Below, in pieces: positions 36,978 through 47,923 of a stretch of DNA of 64,000 nucleotides. Below the pieces are notes generated by a model. That model made no database searches and had not been told where the DNA came from. It worked only from the letters and a program-made list of their open reading frames with translations. Location: contig JAAOMT010000282.1 in the NCBI GenBank assembly GCA_016748015.1, forward strand, positions 186,001 through 250,000, in the 5' to 3' direction. The position numbers and the translations under genes are program-made. How positions within the stretch are numbered: the stretch's first letter is position 1; every line of letters starts with the position of its first letter. Source of the stretch: Geosiphon pyriformis. Taxonomy: Eukaryota; Glomeromycota; Glomeromycetes; Archaeosporales; Geosiphonaceae.

Positions 36978-37609
36978 AAAAACTCAAATGTAACCACAAA
37001 CCAATGAGGCACAGAACCATGCAGATCCAATCTTTTCCAATGGTGAAAAGTTTTCCAATCCAACAAGCCATCTTTCTTATCAAAAAACTGATCACTAAAG
37101 GCAACACCAAAATGTTTGAGAGATTTAACCAAATCAAAATACAGAGACTTTTCAAGAATAGAAGACAAAAGAAAACAGCCAGAACTATAAAAAGCAGTAG
37201 GAAGATTATTTGCCAAGGACAGCTTATTGCTCAAAAAAATTTTAACCAATTTAGCCAGAAAATTGTTCACTAGACTAACACATAACCTAACAGGAAACTG
37301 CAAAGAGTCCAAAGGAGTTCAACTCAGAACTTGCAAATCCAAAAATTTATGACTAAACAAACGCCCAAGAATACTAGGGGCATTAGAAAACATTATTAGA
37401 GCAGTCATCTTCCCTTTAGACTACACCTGCTCAAAAGGTTTTAGGCCATAAAATGAGAGATGATGTAAAGTGGCATTAAAAAAGTCATGGGGAAAACAAG
37501 CCTTAGACCTAAGGTTCTTTCTAACCAATACATCCCACTTGTGACAAACATTAGAAGAAACAAAGCTAAACTGAATATGATAGCTGACAATAGGCTGTAA
37601 GACAGCTGA
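36978..37609 (-). pseudogene. L5 reverse transcriptase C-terminal part
   Basis: Collinear with L3 12015-12640: the LQFPVRLCVSLVNNFL block (37312-37250), a KHFGVAF block, and a NWKTFHHW-like block. Stops interrupt it, and at 37610 it is cut by the G3 LTR. The catalytic box is not inside the window. Confidence 0.75.
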
Positions 37610-37689
37610 TATTACTTATAAAAAGAAAAACAGATATAGAAAGAATAGTAGACCAATGAGTAAATAGTATGTAGTATGTAAGCACATTG

Positions 37690-37865
37690 CTTAGCAATGT
37701 AGAGCAATGATAAAAATCACGGCACATTGTTCAGCAATGTGGAGCAATATTAGAAAACACAGCACATTGCTCAGCAATGTGAAGCAATATTAGAAAATTA
37801 GAGCACATCACTCAGCAATGTGAGCATTGCTCAAGAAATCATAGCACATTACTCAGAAATATAAG
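37690..37865 (+). repeat. U3 tandem array of palindromic units in G3 LTR
   Basis: About five degenerate units of roughly 40 bp, each with a core like CACATTGCTCAGCAATGTG (best copy 37763-37781), a 9-bp inverted repeat around one base. The same array is at 39215-39410 and 48565-48720 in G4. It lies just upstream of the TATA box, where enhancers are expected. Confidence 0.75.
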
Positions 37866-37889
37866 CGATTTCATAGAACATCAATTATG

Positions 37890-37900
37890 TATATATATAG
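37890..37900 (+). promoter_or_regulatory. TATA box of G3 LTR
   Basis: TATATATATAG followed by CAGTAGTGTTAGAAA, conserved in G4 (both LTRs) and G5. Confidence 0.55.
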
Positions 37901-38546
37901 CAGTAGTGTTAGAAATAGAAAGAGAAAAATCTTTTAGTTAGAAATCTCTCAGTTTAGATTTCATCTAAAACAACCTTCCAATTCATAATTATCAAATAAA
38001 TAATTATTTCATATCTCCATTTACTCTCCACTATTAACACTTCATGTTAATAGTAACTAATACTTAACTACATTGGACCAATAGCTCTTGATCATGGCTA
38101 TTGATGGAATACTAACTTGTTTATTGTCTTGGCTTATTCTTTTTATTTTCTTTCTTTTTATTTTTATTTTTCTTTTCCTTATTTTGATTTTGTTGTTTAC
38201 TAAACCTGATTGAAGATTAAAGCGCTGAGTTATTAACATCATGGATAGTCTGGTAAAAGACCCAAAAATAAGGGTAAAATTATATATATATTATTAGATA
38301 GCTTATCAGAAGAGCATGACTGCTAGAATAAATCCAGCCATCAAGCTGAGAAAAAAATTGGGAAACAAACTTACAAGAAAACTACAAATAACATTGTCAT
38401 TAAATCTCTGTTTATTATACAAAAAACTCAACTCTAAAACCTTCAGATACAACCAACATACCAGTATCACTAGCATTGTCAAGATATTAAGCACCAAGTT
38501 ATGAGTTTGTTATTTGATTTGAGACCCCAAATAATCATCTGTAACA

Positions 38547-38564
38547 TTTGGTGCTCCCTGTGAG
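38547..38564 (+). other. G3 primer-binding site region
   Basis: TTTGGTGCTCCCTGTGAG after the LTR end. The TGGTGCTCCC core is the same in G4 and nearly so in G5 and G2. It predicts a primer tRNA ending GGGAGCACCA. Confidence 0.65.
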
Positions 38565-38585
38565 ATATAATTTTACAGAGAACAG

Positions 38586-39473
38586 TATTATAAATGATTA
38601 TTTGAAGTCTCAAGTCAAATAACAAACCCATAACTTGGTGCTCAAAGGGCTGTTTGTATTTGATAGTAATCTGAAGGTTTTGTAGTCTGAAGGTTTTGTT
38701 GGAGTCTTTTGTATAATGGACAGAGATTCAATAGTTGTTTTATCTGTAGCTTCCCAGAATCACAATTCTGTTAATTCTTCTCTTGGTGTGGTGGCTGGCA
38801 ATCCTATGGTAAATAATCTATAATTTGCTTTATATGTTCTACCTACTCACAGAAGTCTTTTACCAGGCAATCTTTGACATCAGTAATCTAGTGCTTTTAA
38901 TCAATTAGTACACAACAATAAAATCAAAGAAAGAAATAAAGCAAAAATAAAAAAATAAAAAAAATAAAAAAATAAAAAAATAAGCCAAGGCAATGCACAG
39001 ATTAGTATTCGTTAATAGTCATAATCAAAAGCTATTGTTCCAGTGTGGTTAAGTATTGATTGCTATTAACATGAAGTGTTGATAGTGAAAAGTAGATTTG
39101 AATGATAAATAATTTATTTATTCAATATTTTGTGAAGGGGAGATTTCTAACTAAAGGATTCTGCTTTTTTTACTTCTAATACTACTGCTATATATACATA
39201 ATTGATGTTCTACAAGATTGCTCATATTTTCAAGCAATGTGCTATAATTTCTTGAGCAATGTTCATATTGCTAAGCAATGTGCTCTAATTTTCAAACATT
39301 GCTTCACATTGTTAAGCAATATGCTATGTTTTCTGACATTGCTCTATATTGCTAAGCAATATGCCATGATTTCTGATATTGTTCCACATTGCTGAGCAAT
39401 GTGTTCATGTGCTCAATACTATTTTCTTATTGGTCTGCTATTTTTCATATCTATTTTCTTTTTATGAATAACA
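38586..39473 (-). repeat. G4 3' LTR (left end)
   Basis: 888 bp. On the minus strand it starts TGTTATTCATAAAAAG at 39473 and ends at 38586. Comparison with the other G4 LTR shows scattered transitions and A-run length changes; I judge it clearly over 80 percent identical. U3 palindrome array at 39215-39410. Confidence 0.9.
39188..39197 (-). promoter_or_regulatory. TATA box of G4 3' LTR
   Basis: Minus strand TGTATATATAG, followed by CAGTAG, as in G3 and G5. Confidence 0.5.
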
Positions 39474-39488
39474 TTATCTCCTCTTTTA
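39474..39488 (-). other. G4 polypurine tract
   Basis: Minus strand TAAAAGAGGAGATAA immediately before the 3' LTR, the expected plus-strand DNA primer site. It follows the ORF3 stop by only three bases. Confidence 0.75.
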
Positions 39489-39491
39489 ATA

Positions 39492-40121
39492 TTAAGCTTT
39501 GTTAAAATCTTTATTTTGAATTAATTCTAATACTTCTTTTTCAAGTATTGTTTGTTCGACTCTGTTTTTCATGTCTTTTACTTGTGTATTGTTCATTCTT
39601 CCCCATTGGTTAATAGTTATGGTTTCTATGTCAGAGTGTAACAATATTTCTGGATAGTTCTAAAATATGTTGTGTAGTCAATAAATTGTTCTCACATGTA
39701 GTGTCAAGTTCATCTTTTTTCCAATAAATTTTTCAATTTGCTGTATTATATTTTGGTTAAATACTCTCTTGGATTTGTCAATATACAACTTCTGAATATT
39801 CAATTTTCGACCTAACTGGTAGTAACAGTATAATATTGGAAGTTGTTGTGTTCATTGCTTCTAATTTTTTTTTAAAAGCTCTTTAGTTGGTACCATAGTA
39901 GATATTTTTCCAAAAGTGTTTTTTACTTTTTCTACTATTTTATCTGACCAGTTTTTATTATTTTTTGGTGGTCATTAATATGATGTATTCTCTGTCTTTC
40001 TTCTGGTGTTTTGATAACAGATAGTTTGGTTATTAATGATAATTTCTATATCTAACTGTTGTTGACTTAAGGCCTGAAACAATTGTTGAGCTATCGTGTG
40101 AATATGATTTGGTATTTCCAT
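39492..40121 (-). pseudogene. G4 ORF3: extra ORF downstream of integrase
   Basis: From ATG 40121 to TAA 39492 is exactly 210 codons in one frame, ending just before the polypurine tract. It is interrupted by in-frame stops including a TAA-TGA pair after codon 49. The start (MEIPNHIH, then AQQLFQALSQQQLDIE) is nearly identical to the G3 copy. Later blocks (GRKLNIQKLY, INQWGRMNN, VKDMKNRVEQ, LEKEVLELIQ) look helical and hydrophilic. There is no signal peptide or membrane span. G2 and G1 hold a related ORF. It is not a domain I recognise; it could be a nucleic-acid-binding or assembly factor, but that is speculation. Confidence 0.68.
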
Positions 40122-40329
40122 TTTCTTTGTTGCTTTTGTCATGTATACTGTGTCTTTATATATTCTTTTAATTGTTCAATTTGCTGTGTTTGGTGTAATT
40201 ATTATGATTGGTTTCAGATCTCATAAAATCTCATCTGGTTGGATTATTATTTTCTGTACTCCTAATTGTGGAATATTACTGGTAAATAGTAGTACTATAT
40301 TGTGGTATAGTTTCAGTCAATCTCCATGT

Positions 40330-41560
40330 GCTGCTTTGGTCAAGATTTTGTTGTTCAATCTTAATTTATAAGCTCTATTTCCTAGAATTTCTTCTATGTA
40401 AAATGGTCTGTCCCATTTGGAGTCAAATTTTCCACTCCATTGTTTTTCCACTTTGGTACAATGTAGAAGTATTTTGTCTCCAATCTTGAATTCAACTGGT
40501 TTGTCTGATAATTAACTATCATGTCTTTTTTTCTGTTTCTCTTGTGACTTTTGAATGTTATCAGCTGCTCTTCTTCATTTGTTTTCCAGTGTTTTCATTA
40601 AGTCATATGTCCTTTTCAACAGTGTTTCCTGGAAATTTTTTTTTGTTATTGATTCAGTTGGATATGTGTTAACTTCTATCTCAACTGGTATTGTTGCTGT
40701 TCTATCATATACTAATTTAAATGGTGTTGCTTGTATAGTATCTTGCTTCATTGTTCAATACACAAATAGTACTGATGGTATGAACAAATTTCATTCGTCT
40801 TGGTTTTTTTGGCTGATTTTGGCAATTGCTTCACACAATGTTCTATTAAATCATTTAACTAAATCATTTGTTTGTAGATGATATGGTAATGATAGTGGTC
40901 TTTTAATTCCGAATCTTTGGCTCAATTCTGCTAGTGTTCTGTTCACAAAATGAGTTCCTTGGTCTGATAATAATTTCTTTGGACATCTATGTTGACAAAT
41001 CAGATCTTGATGAATAAATTTGGCAATGAATTCTGTATCTGCTCTTTGAATTGCTTTTGCTTCTGGCCATTTAGTGAGATAGTTCATGGCTACTGCAATG
41101 TATCTGTTCCCTCTGCTGGTAATTGTTAATGGTTTGACTAAGTCAATTCCAATGTGATCAAATAGTTGTTCCACTTTGATTGGTTTTAGTGGTTTACTGG
41201 GTTTTGTTCCTCCTCTTCTTTGACAAGAATCACAATTTTGGACATATTGGATGATGTCTGGATATATTGATGGCCAATAGTATCTTTTTCTGGTTCTTTC
41301 TATGGTTGCTTCTTTGTGGAAATGTCCTGCTGTTAGATCTGAGTGCATGTTGAACAGTATTGTTTCTTTCTCTAGTTCTGTAACTACTCTAATTGGTTGA
41401 TCTGAATTTTGTTTATTTTTCCGATAAAGTATGTTTTGGTAAGTGATAAAGTATTTTAATTGTTGTTTGATACTATTTTGTTCTGATTGAGATAATTTCT
41501 CCTTGAACTGTTGAGTATCTATATAATGTTTAAGTTGTTGGTATTTTTGTGTGTTCATCT
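40330..41560 (-). pseudogene. pol: G4 integrase
   Basis: Open for 235 codons at 41558-40851. The zinc-binding N-domain has H-x-H (MHSDLTAGHFH) and C-D-S-C. Catalytic core: IGIDLVKPL (Asp), LLSDQGTHFVN (Asp). The Glu position in the QTNDLVK block near 40855 is Lys. The Glu-to-Lys change is again G to A. Downstream (40850-40380) the reading is broken, but TATP-like, EVNTYPT and FKIGDKILL blocks and a GPY/F-like end are seen. It inserts element cDNA into the chromosome when active; here it is dead at the third catalytic residue. Confidence 0.82.
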
Positions 41561-41639
41561 TTTGTTATATTTTTATTGGATTTGGTTTGGTTTTGTTATA
41601 TTTTTGGGTTGAAATGTTCTTAGATTTGTCTTATTTGTG

Positions 41640-42960
41640 ACAAACTGTTTGCATTTCCATTGTCTTTTCTTTTTTTATAATGTATGATATAAGTATATGA
41701 TGAGAGTAACATTTTTCATCTGGATTGTCTGCCATCTCCAAATTCTTGTTTTTGGAGTGATGTCAGTCCTTTGTGATCTGTATACACCTCAAACTTTTGG
41801 CTTAAGTATTTCTTCCATTTTATAACTGCCCAATAAATTGTTAAATGTTCTAGTTCTGGTGTTCTATAATTTTTTTTAGCTGGAGTTAAACCTCAGCTGG
41901 CATATGTGACTGAATGTTCTCTTCCATCTGGTTCTCTCTGTAATAGTATTGCTCCCAATGCTTGGCCTGATGCATCAGTGGTAATTATGAACAGTTTATT
42001 GTGATTTGAATAGATCAGTACTGGAGCTTGTATAAGCTTTTTTCTTAGAATATCAAAAGCTTTTTGTTGTGCTTCTGTCCATTTGTATTTCACATTCTTG
42101 GTTTGGAAATAATTAAGTGATTGGACTATCTTAGAAAAGTTTTTGATAAAGCATTGATAATAGCCTGCAAATCCCAAAAATGACTTTAACTCTGTCACAT
42201 TGATTGATACTGGAAAGTTTTTAACTATCTCTATCTTTTTTGGATCCATTTTAATGCTGTCTTTGCTTACTATGTGTCCTAAAAAGTTTAATTCTGTCTT
42301 GCCAAAGAAGCACTTATTGGCATTCAACTTTAGCCCTGCTCATTGTAGTCTTTCAAACATTTGTTGTAGATGATACAAATAATTATCAAATGTTTTGGAG
42401 AATACATTAGTGTCATCTAAATAAACGACTACTGATTTCCATAATAAGCCAGTATATACTATTTTCATTAGCTGCTGGAATGTGGCTGGAGCATTTGTTA
42501 AGCCAAATGGCATCACTTTGAATTCAAAATTTTCCTCCCATGTTGTAAATGCAGTTTTTTTTTTGTCCACTGGATTTATGGCTACTTGTCAGTAACCACT
42601 ATCTAAATCCAATATTGAGAACCATTTATTCCCTCCAAAAGCATCGAATAGCTCCTGAATTTGTGGAGTTGGATAGCTGTCTCTATGAGTGACTCTATTG
42701 AGTTTTCTGTAGTCCACACAAAACCTGATCTTTCTATTTTTCTTCCAGACAAGTACCACTGGTGATGACTATAGGCTCATAGATGGCTGAATTAGCTCAT
42801 TGTCAAGCATTCAGTTAATCTCTTGATGGATAATCTCATGGCTAGCTGGTAGTACTCAGTATGCTTATTGTTTGATTGGCATAGCATCTCCAGTCTTGAT
42901 CTGATGTTGGATGATGTCAGTCCTGCCAAATTTGTTTTCGCTAGTAAAGATGTTATTGAA
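41640..42960 (-). pseudogene. pol: G4 reverse transcriptase and RNase H
   Basis: RT: FCVDYRKLN near 42710, MPFGLTNAPATFQQL near 42500, catalytic YLDD at about 42411-42428 (intact). NFLGHIVSK is near 42285 and ELKSFLGFAGYYQCFI near 42150. RNase H: IITTDASGQALGA near 41990-41950 with the catalytic Asp present, and a second-domain block near 41760. Stops separate three open segments (42570-42340, 42327-41893, and the part below). The Trp codon in the SGYWQVAM block is TGA, as in G5. Confidence 0.85.
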
Positions 42961-43038
42961 GTTGTTGAGTAACATCTTGAGTTGTATACATTAGAGTGGA
43001 TCCAAATTTCTCATGTTCATTTGTTACAATTGTTCTGG

Positions 43039-43890
43039 TTAGAGCAAATAACATTTATTTCGTCCGTAGATTGTTTGTGATGTGATATCCACATATTTGC
43101 ATAGCTGTGGAAAGTTTAAAATAATGCTTGGTGATTGATTTTCTAATTTAGTGCTTATGTATCCAATGATGGTTCCCTCTGGTATTGTGATGGTATCTCT
43201 TGTAGTGTTGTAAATAGAAATTTTGATATGGTTGTGGTTTTTGGCTGGTATGTAGAGATTGATGAGTTCAATCTCTCTTAATTCACAAAGACTTGTTTCT
43301 GCTTCAAAAATTTGATTTTTATCTTTTACCTTTCTCTCTATAATTATTATGTACTGGTCATATAGTAGAATGGAAATTATTTGACTGGTTGAGATAATTT
43401 CTTCTTGGCCAATCATTTCTTCTTCTGCCATATTGACTGGTATATTTATTCTATCTGTGGATCCAAATCTCTGTATTCCTCTAGCTGTTATCCCTAATTT
43501 TTTTCTTTTTCCCACTGATATTACTGAGCTACTCTAACCAGAGGCAGGAATATTGTCTGTGCTATCTTTTCATTTGGTTCTATTATATAGGTTTTTTCTG
43601 AGTCATTTTGTAATATTGTCATTATATTTCCTACATATCTGGCATCAATTATTTCTCCTCTTATATTAATCCCTCTTTTTGCTAAACTACTTCTAGAAGC
43701 TAGTTGAAACATGGTTGTTGCTGGTATTTCCAATGCTATTTTTAGGTCAATGCAGATGCGTAAATGTGGTTCTAATTTGATGGCATCTTTCCCTGAATAC
43801 CTTAAATCAAACCTGGCATTATTATCATGTGCACATTCTGACATGATCTCTTCCTTATTATTGCTGAACCATTTCAAGATCTGCTCCTTG
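43039..43890 (-). pseudogene. pol: G4 dUTPase and linker domain
   Basis: Two open segments in different frames. 43877-43521: motif I ARFDL, motif II RSSLAKRGI (consensus-like), motif III IDARYVG, motif IV KIAQTIF. 43515-43039: motif V RGIQRFGSTD, then a beta-rich linker ending in FPQLC and TIYG. All five motifs of the trimeric dUTPase are readable, with the key Asp and Tyr of motif III present. The frame break near 43518 separates motif V. It would remove dUTP during reverse transcription. Confidence 0.85.
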
Positions 43891-44089
43891 GTGAGATCAG
43901 AGAGTGCAATATATATTTCTGGGTTTGAATTGGAGTTCCAATTGCTATTGTTTTTATTGACATTTTGAATAGAGCTGGAACTGGTGTTTTGTCATCGTCA
44001 TTATTGTCGGAGTTTGAATTAAGATTGAAAACTGATTCTAATTCCAATGTGCAGCTGCTGATTAGTTCTTCTTCTTCTGGAATTGTGTA

Positions 44090-44770
44090 GATTATGGATA
44101 TTGGTGGATTGTAAATGAGATCACAATCATCACAGAATTGAAAGTTACATGGAATTAAACAGTGGTTACATAATCAGGTATTGATTTCCTCCAAACATTG
44201 CTCTTGCTCTTCTTTCGTGGGTGCTAGATTCTGATAGTGTTCATGGAATTCTTCTGGGCTGTTTTCTAAGTCAAGAAAAGCATCCAGGTTGAGAACCAAA
44301 ACAATGTCTGTTGGTTTTGGAGGGTTGTTTTTGATTTCCAGAATTTCACTGGGCAAAGTGCCTTCTATTTTGGCATTGGCCATTTGCCAGATCTTATCCT
44401 CATCATGTGGATAACCTTCTAAGCAAGAGATCGCTCAGTGCCAGACTGCTATAATGGGTGTTTTATGACTTATTCAGTTACTGATAAGGATTATGTATTG
44501 GCACAATATGTCACATGTTCCCCCTTAACCAGAAATGTCATTCCACATCCCTTCATTGAACAGTTGTTTTCCACAAGCAAGACATGATTCATTGTTCCAC
44601 TTGCCTTGTCTCTTAGGGTACTCGTAGCATTTATGGTGACATAATTTGCAATAGTAATAGGTGCGCATTCAGTAGTCTTCATCTGGTGCAACCCAAGCTC
44701 CCATTGAAAACAACTTCTTGTTGCAGTCTTTATACTTGAGAGAAATACGTGGTGGCTCTAATTTGGTGTC
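44090..44770 (-). pseudogene. pol: G4 Cys-rich modules
   Basis: Minus strand near 44700-44490 reads YYCKLC, then YPKRQGKWNNESCLACGKQLFN, then CDILCQY, the same pattern as G5. The second module near 44150-44110 reads CNHCLIPCNFQFCDDC. Between them lies an acidic region (NAKIEGTLPSEILEIKNNPP, 44383-44174). A conserved zinc-binding appearance; function unknown. Confidence 0.65.
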
Positions 44771-44779
44771 AGTTAAGTA

Positions 44780-46213
44780 GGATCTTCTCTAGCCACTAGT
44801 ACTGGCTTTGGTGGTTTCATTGGTTTTAAGTCGGTTTTCTTCATTTTCTTTCCTTTTTTTTTGATTGCTTTCTTCCCACTCCCAGATTGATGGGTCTTCT
44901 TGATCATTGTTGATTTCTCAGACTTGGTTAGTGTTCCAGGTAAGTTCTTTCTTTTCTTGGTCATTGTCATTCCAGGCAAGTATTTGTGGCAGTTCTTTGT
45001 GGTCGACATCAGCCCATAACACTTGGTATGCTTCCCAGGTGGATTTTGGCTTCTTTTCCTTTAAGTCAATTAGTGGGGCTGGCATGTGACTGGATTTGAA
45101 ATGGCCACACATCACTGGTACTCATGTATATTGGCTGTTTTAGCTCAGTTGCAACTTTTGAGTGATCCAATTGAGGATGGCTTTTGTTTTGGTGAGCCTG
45201 TTATTACCAACTAGCACTTGGTACTGAGTGGCTTCCATGACTAGTACTTTAATTGGGATAATTATGCCATTGACTTCTATAGAGAAGTTGTCAATTTTGC
45301 CAATAAGAGTTTTGGTTGCTCTATTGGCAATAATGATTCTTGCGCTGACAGCTCAATCAACTCAGTGATTTAATTGATCTATGAGTTGTCTTGTTATAAT
45401 GCTGCCAGCTGATTCACTATCTAGAATTAGTTTAATGGGGTGGCCATCAACTTTTGTATTAGTGTACATCACCATGATGAATTTTTTCTCTAAGGCAGCT
45501 CCACTGAATAGTGGTACCATTGTGGTTTTCTCAAGTTCAAAAGAAAATATGGCAGCCAATGTTTTATTGTTGGTGATGGTGGCTGGAAGTATGTTGCTGG
45601 TAAGTACTGGTGGTCAATTGGATTCTGAGTTGTGAGAAATGGCGTCTTCTGGAATAACCAAAAGATTTAAATAGTGTTGAGAATTCAGATTTTGGAACCA
45701 GTACCCAAATTCTACTGATAAGAACCAGATTGTTGTGTTGATAAACTGGGGATCAGTTGGTAAACTATTATTGCTGATCTCCAGTTTTGTTGTGTTATTC
45801 TCAGTCTTTGGGTTCTATTTTGAGGTAAGTTTTGTGGTGGTGTTTGAATTTGGGGTGTTTGATGGATTAACTGGAGCTGTGGCTGATAAATTGTTGGTGG
45901 CTGCAGTTGATAGATGGCCTGTGGTTGATATACTGGAGTTTGATATACTGGTGGTTGACAGATTGGCTGTTGCATCATGGGCTGATAAGTAAATTGATCT
46001 TGATTTTGATAATTATTCAGTTTGGAACCAGTAATCAGGGTTTTGATATTGATTTCCTGATCATGAATTGCTATAAGTATGGCAATTGACTCGGATATGG
46101 CCTTGTTTACTACAGTTATGGCAAACATGTGTCTCTTGCTGCCATGGCTGATTGGAAAATGTTGGAAGACATGACTGATTTTGGAAACAATTGGCATTTT
46201 TTTGATTACTGCA
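44780..46213 (-). pseudogene. pol: G4 nucleocapsid knuckle and retropepsin
   Basis: The CCHC knuckle at 46123-46082 is intact (C-HN-C-SKQG-H-IRVN-C). A long Pro/Gln/Tyr-rich linker with repeated IYQP-type words (46000-45850) follows. Retropepsin: AVMYTNTKVDGHPIKLIL, then D-S-E at about 45404-45425 (consensus DSG), then SAGSIIT. The Gly-to-Glu change probably inactivates it. A conserved WEAYQVLWADVDH block follows near 45050. Open segment 45559-45362. Confidence 0.75.
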
Positions 46214-47862
46214 TCATTGTGAAGGTTAATAGATTGGGCAATTGTCAGCTAAGTATCCTTCTAATTTCTGATTAATTGAATCACTGAATTGTTTCAATTT
46301 GGAATCTAGTTCAGATAATCTATTTATTACTAGGTTTACGGCTTGAGTATGATTGGCCTCTAACTCTGCTGACTTGAAATCTCTGGCATATGTAACTGCG
46401 TCTTAAAGGGTGTTGGAATGCAATGTGCATATATACTGCAAGATGCTACTGTACAGGCTATGGATAAACTGGTTGAGGATTTGTGGCGCTGTAAAATAGT
46501 TAGCATCAATTGCTTAAATCTGTTAAAGATTTCTATAGAAGCATTCCAGATAAGTGGTGACTGTTTCAGTTTCCCTTTGTTTGATAATAGTAAAAGTGTT
46601 GGCCAAGCGATTAATACTATTATTATTACTGAAATATCTCAAGAACTCCAGTTTAAATTCCTGAAAAGTTTGTGGTTTGGCTGCTAAACTTTGATACTAG
46701 GAATTAGCAGTATCCTGGAGAAAGTATGGAATTGCTTAGAGGGCTTTTTGGTCATCCCAGTTATTCACTATGATTGTTTTGATGATGTCATTGATCCATG
46801 CCTAGGCATCATCCTCTTCACTGGTGAACTTCTCAAGTCTCGCAATTAGTGCAAATGCCATGGGTTGTTGTTGTTGCTGTAGAGATAGTACTGGAGGCTG
46901 TTTAATTGGCTGTTGTGGATGTTAAATTGGTTGCTAAAGTGGCTGTTGTTGAATTGGTTCAATAATCAGTTCAATTGGTGGCTGATTGATAATGATTTCT
47001 GAAGGTAAGTTTTGCTAATTGATTGTTTCAGGGTTTCGATTATCCTGAGTTGACAGTGTCTGAATATTCGGAGTTTCGATTTCTGGGTTTTCTGGATTTA
47101 GATTTGGCTGGGTTTGAGAATTTGGAGTTTCAAATTCTGAGTTTTCAGTGATTGGGTTCTGATAAGTGAATTCTTGATCCTCGGATTCTTTTTCTTTTTC
47201 CTCTTCTTGTTCTCCTTCCAATTCAGTGATTTCCCATGAACTCGCTGTTCAGAAATCTGGTTGAGGTGGTGGGGATCAAAATCCTGATGGCATTGGTAAT
47301 CTAGATTTAAATTTTTCAAAATATTTGCCATATGGTCCTAATAGATCCTCTTTCCTTTGTTTACTTTGAAATGGAAACTTTCTAAATGCTAATGTTGCAG
47401 TTGCTGTGAATGCACCTATTGATGTTATATTGATGGCGCTTCTAGGTATATAATAGTATGAGGGGTTGGTTGGTAGTTCAACTCTTGTTTTCTTTTAAGT
47501 GGGTGGTTGTATTTTTTGGGGTATTACTGCAGTTTTTCTTTACCTTTATTTGCATAAGTAATTAGGTATCTTTGCTGTGTGTAATATTCAATTTCTTTGT
47601 TAATCTCAGTAATAATGAATGCGAAATTATAATTTGTTGGTAGGCTGGTATTTTGAATTAATTTGTTGTAAAAAGTTTCTCTTGCTGATTCAATATTTAT
47701 TGATGTACCTAACAAATATGCAATTCTCTCGTTAACATAGAAATTGAAGGCTAATTCTGCTGATATGTGATTATGGTTCAACCCTAAGTGTTGGCAATAA
47801 TGTTAAAATAAAGATTTCGTGAATCCTAGATGGTTTGCTCCTACATTTTCTGATTTTGCCAC
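46214..47862 (-). pseudogene. gag: G4 Gag
   Basis: Opens at GTG 47862 (no ATG between the preceding stop and this site) and reaches a TGA at 46214, just before the knuckle. The N-terminal domain (47781-47524) has FNFYVNERIAYLLGT and YNKLIQNTSLP. An acidic and proline-rich linker follows (47221-47015), then a capsid core near 46850-46400. At least one frameshift lies near 47230. Same architecture as G3 and G5 Gag. Confidence 0.72.
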
Positions 47863-47905
47863 TTTTGGATGAGATTGTTGGTGCTGGTTCTCTGTAGGAT
47901 TATAT

Positions 47906-47923
47906 CTCACAAGAAGCACCAAA
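47906..47923 (-). other. G4 primer-binding site region
   Basis: Minus strand TTTGGTGCTTCTTGTGAG immediately inside the 5' LTR. Differs from G3 by C-to-T changes only. Confidence 0.65.

Larger units (their letters stand above)
34440..37609 (-). mobile_element. L5: LINE 3' half, split by a solo LTR and cut by G3
   Basis: Minus-strand LINE with the 3' box GCTCATTAA at 34440. It covers the 3' UTR, C-terminal region, finger, RNase H and RT C-terminal part. A G2-family solo LTR sits at 34834-35846, and G3 cuts the RT at 37610. The rest of the LINE must lie beyond the G3-G5 complex, outside the window. RNase H has a 201-codon open frame. Confidence 0.88.
37610..38546 (+). repeat. G3 5' LTR
   Basis: Starts TATTACTTATAAAAAG (TGTTACTCATAAAAAG in G4) and ends GTAACA at 38546. 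937 bp. U3 carries the palindromic repeat block (37690-37865), then TATATATATAG at 37890, then an R-U5 region shared with G4 and G5 (GCTTATCAGAAGAGCATGAC block). Confidence 0.88.

Noticed and set aside
37690-37865. Regularly spaced repeats that could suggest a CRISPR array
   Set aside because: Degenerate units of about 40 bp without unique spacers, inside an LTR promoter of a eukaryotic element.
39492-40121. ORF3 as an envelope glycoprotein
   Set aside because: No signal peptide, membrane span, Cys pairs or glycosylation-rich ectodomain visible. The sequence is hydrophilic and helical-looking.
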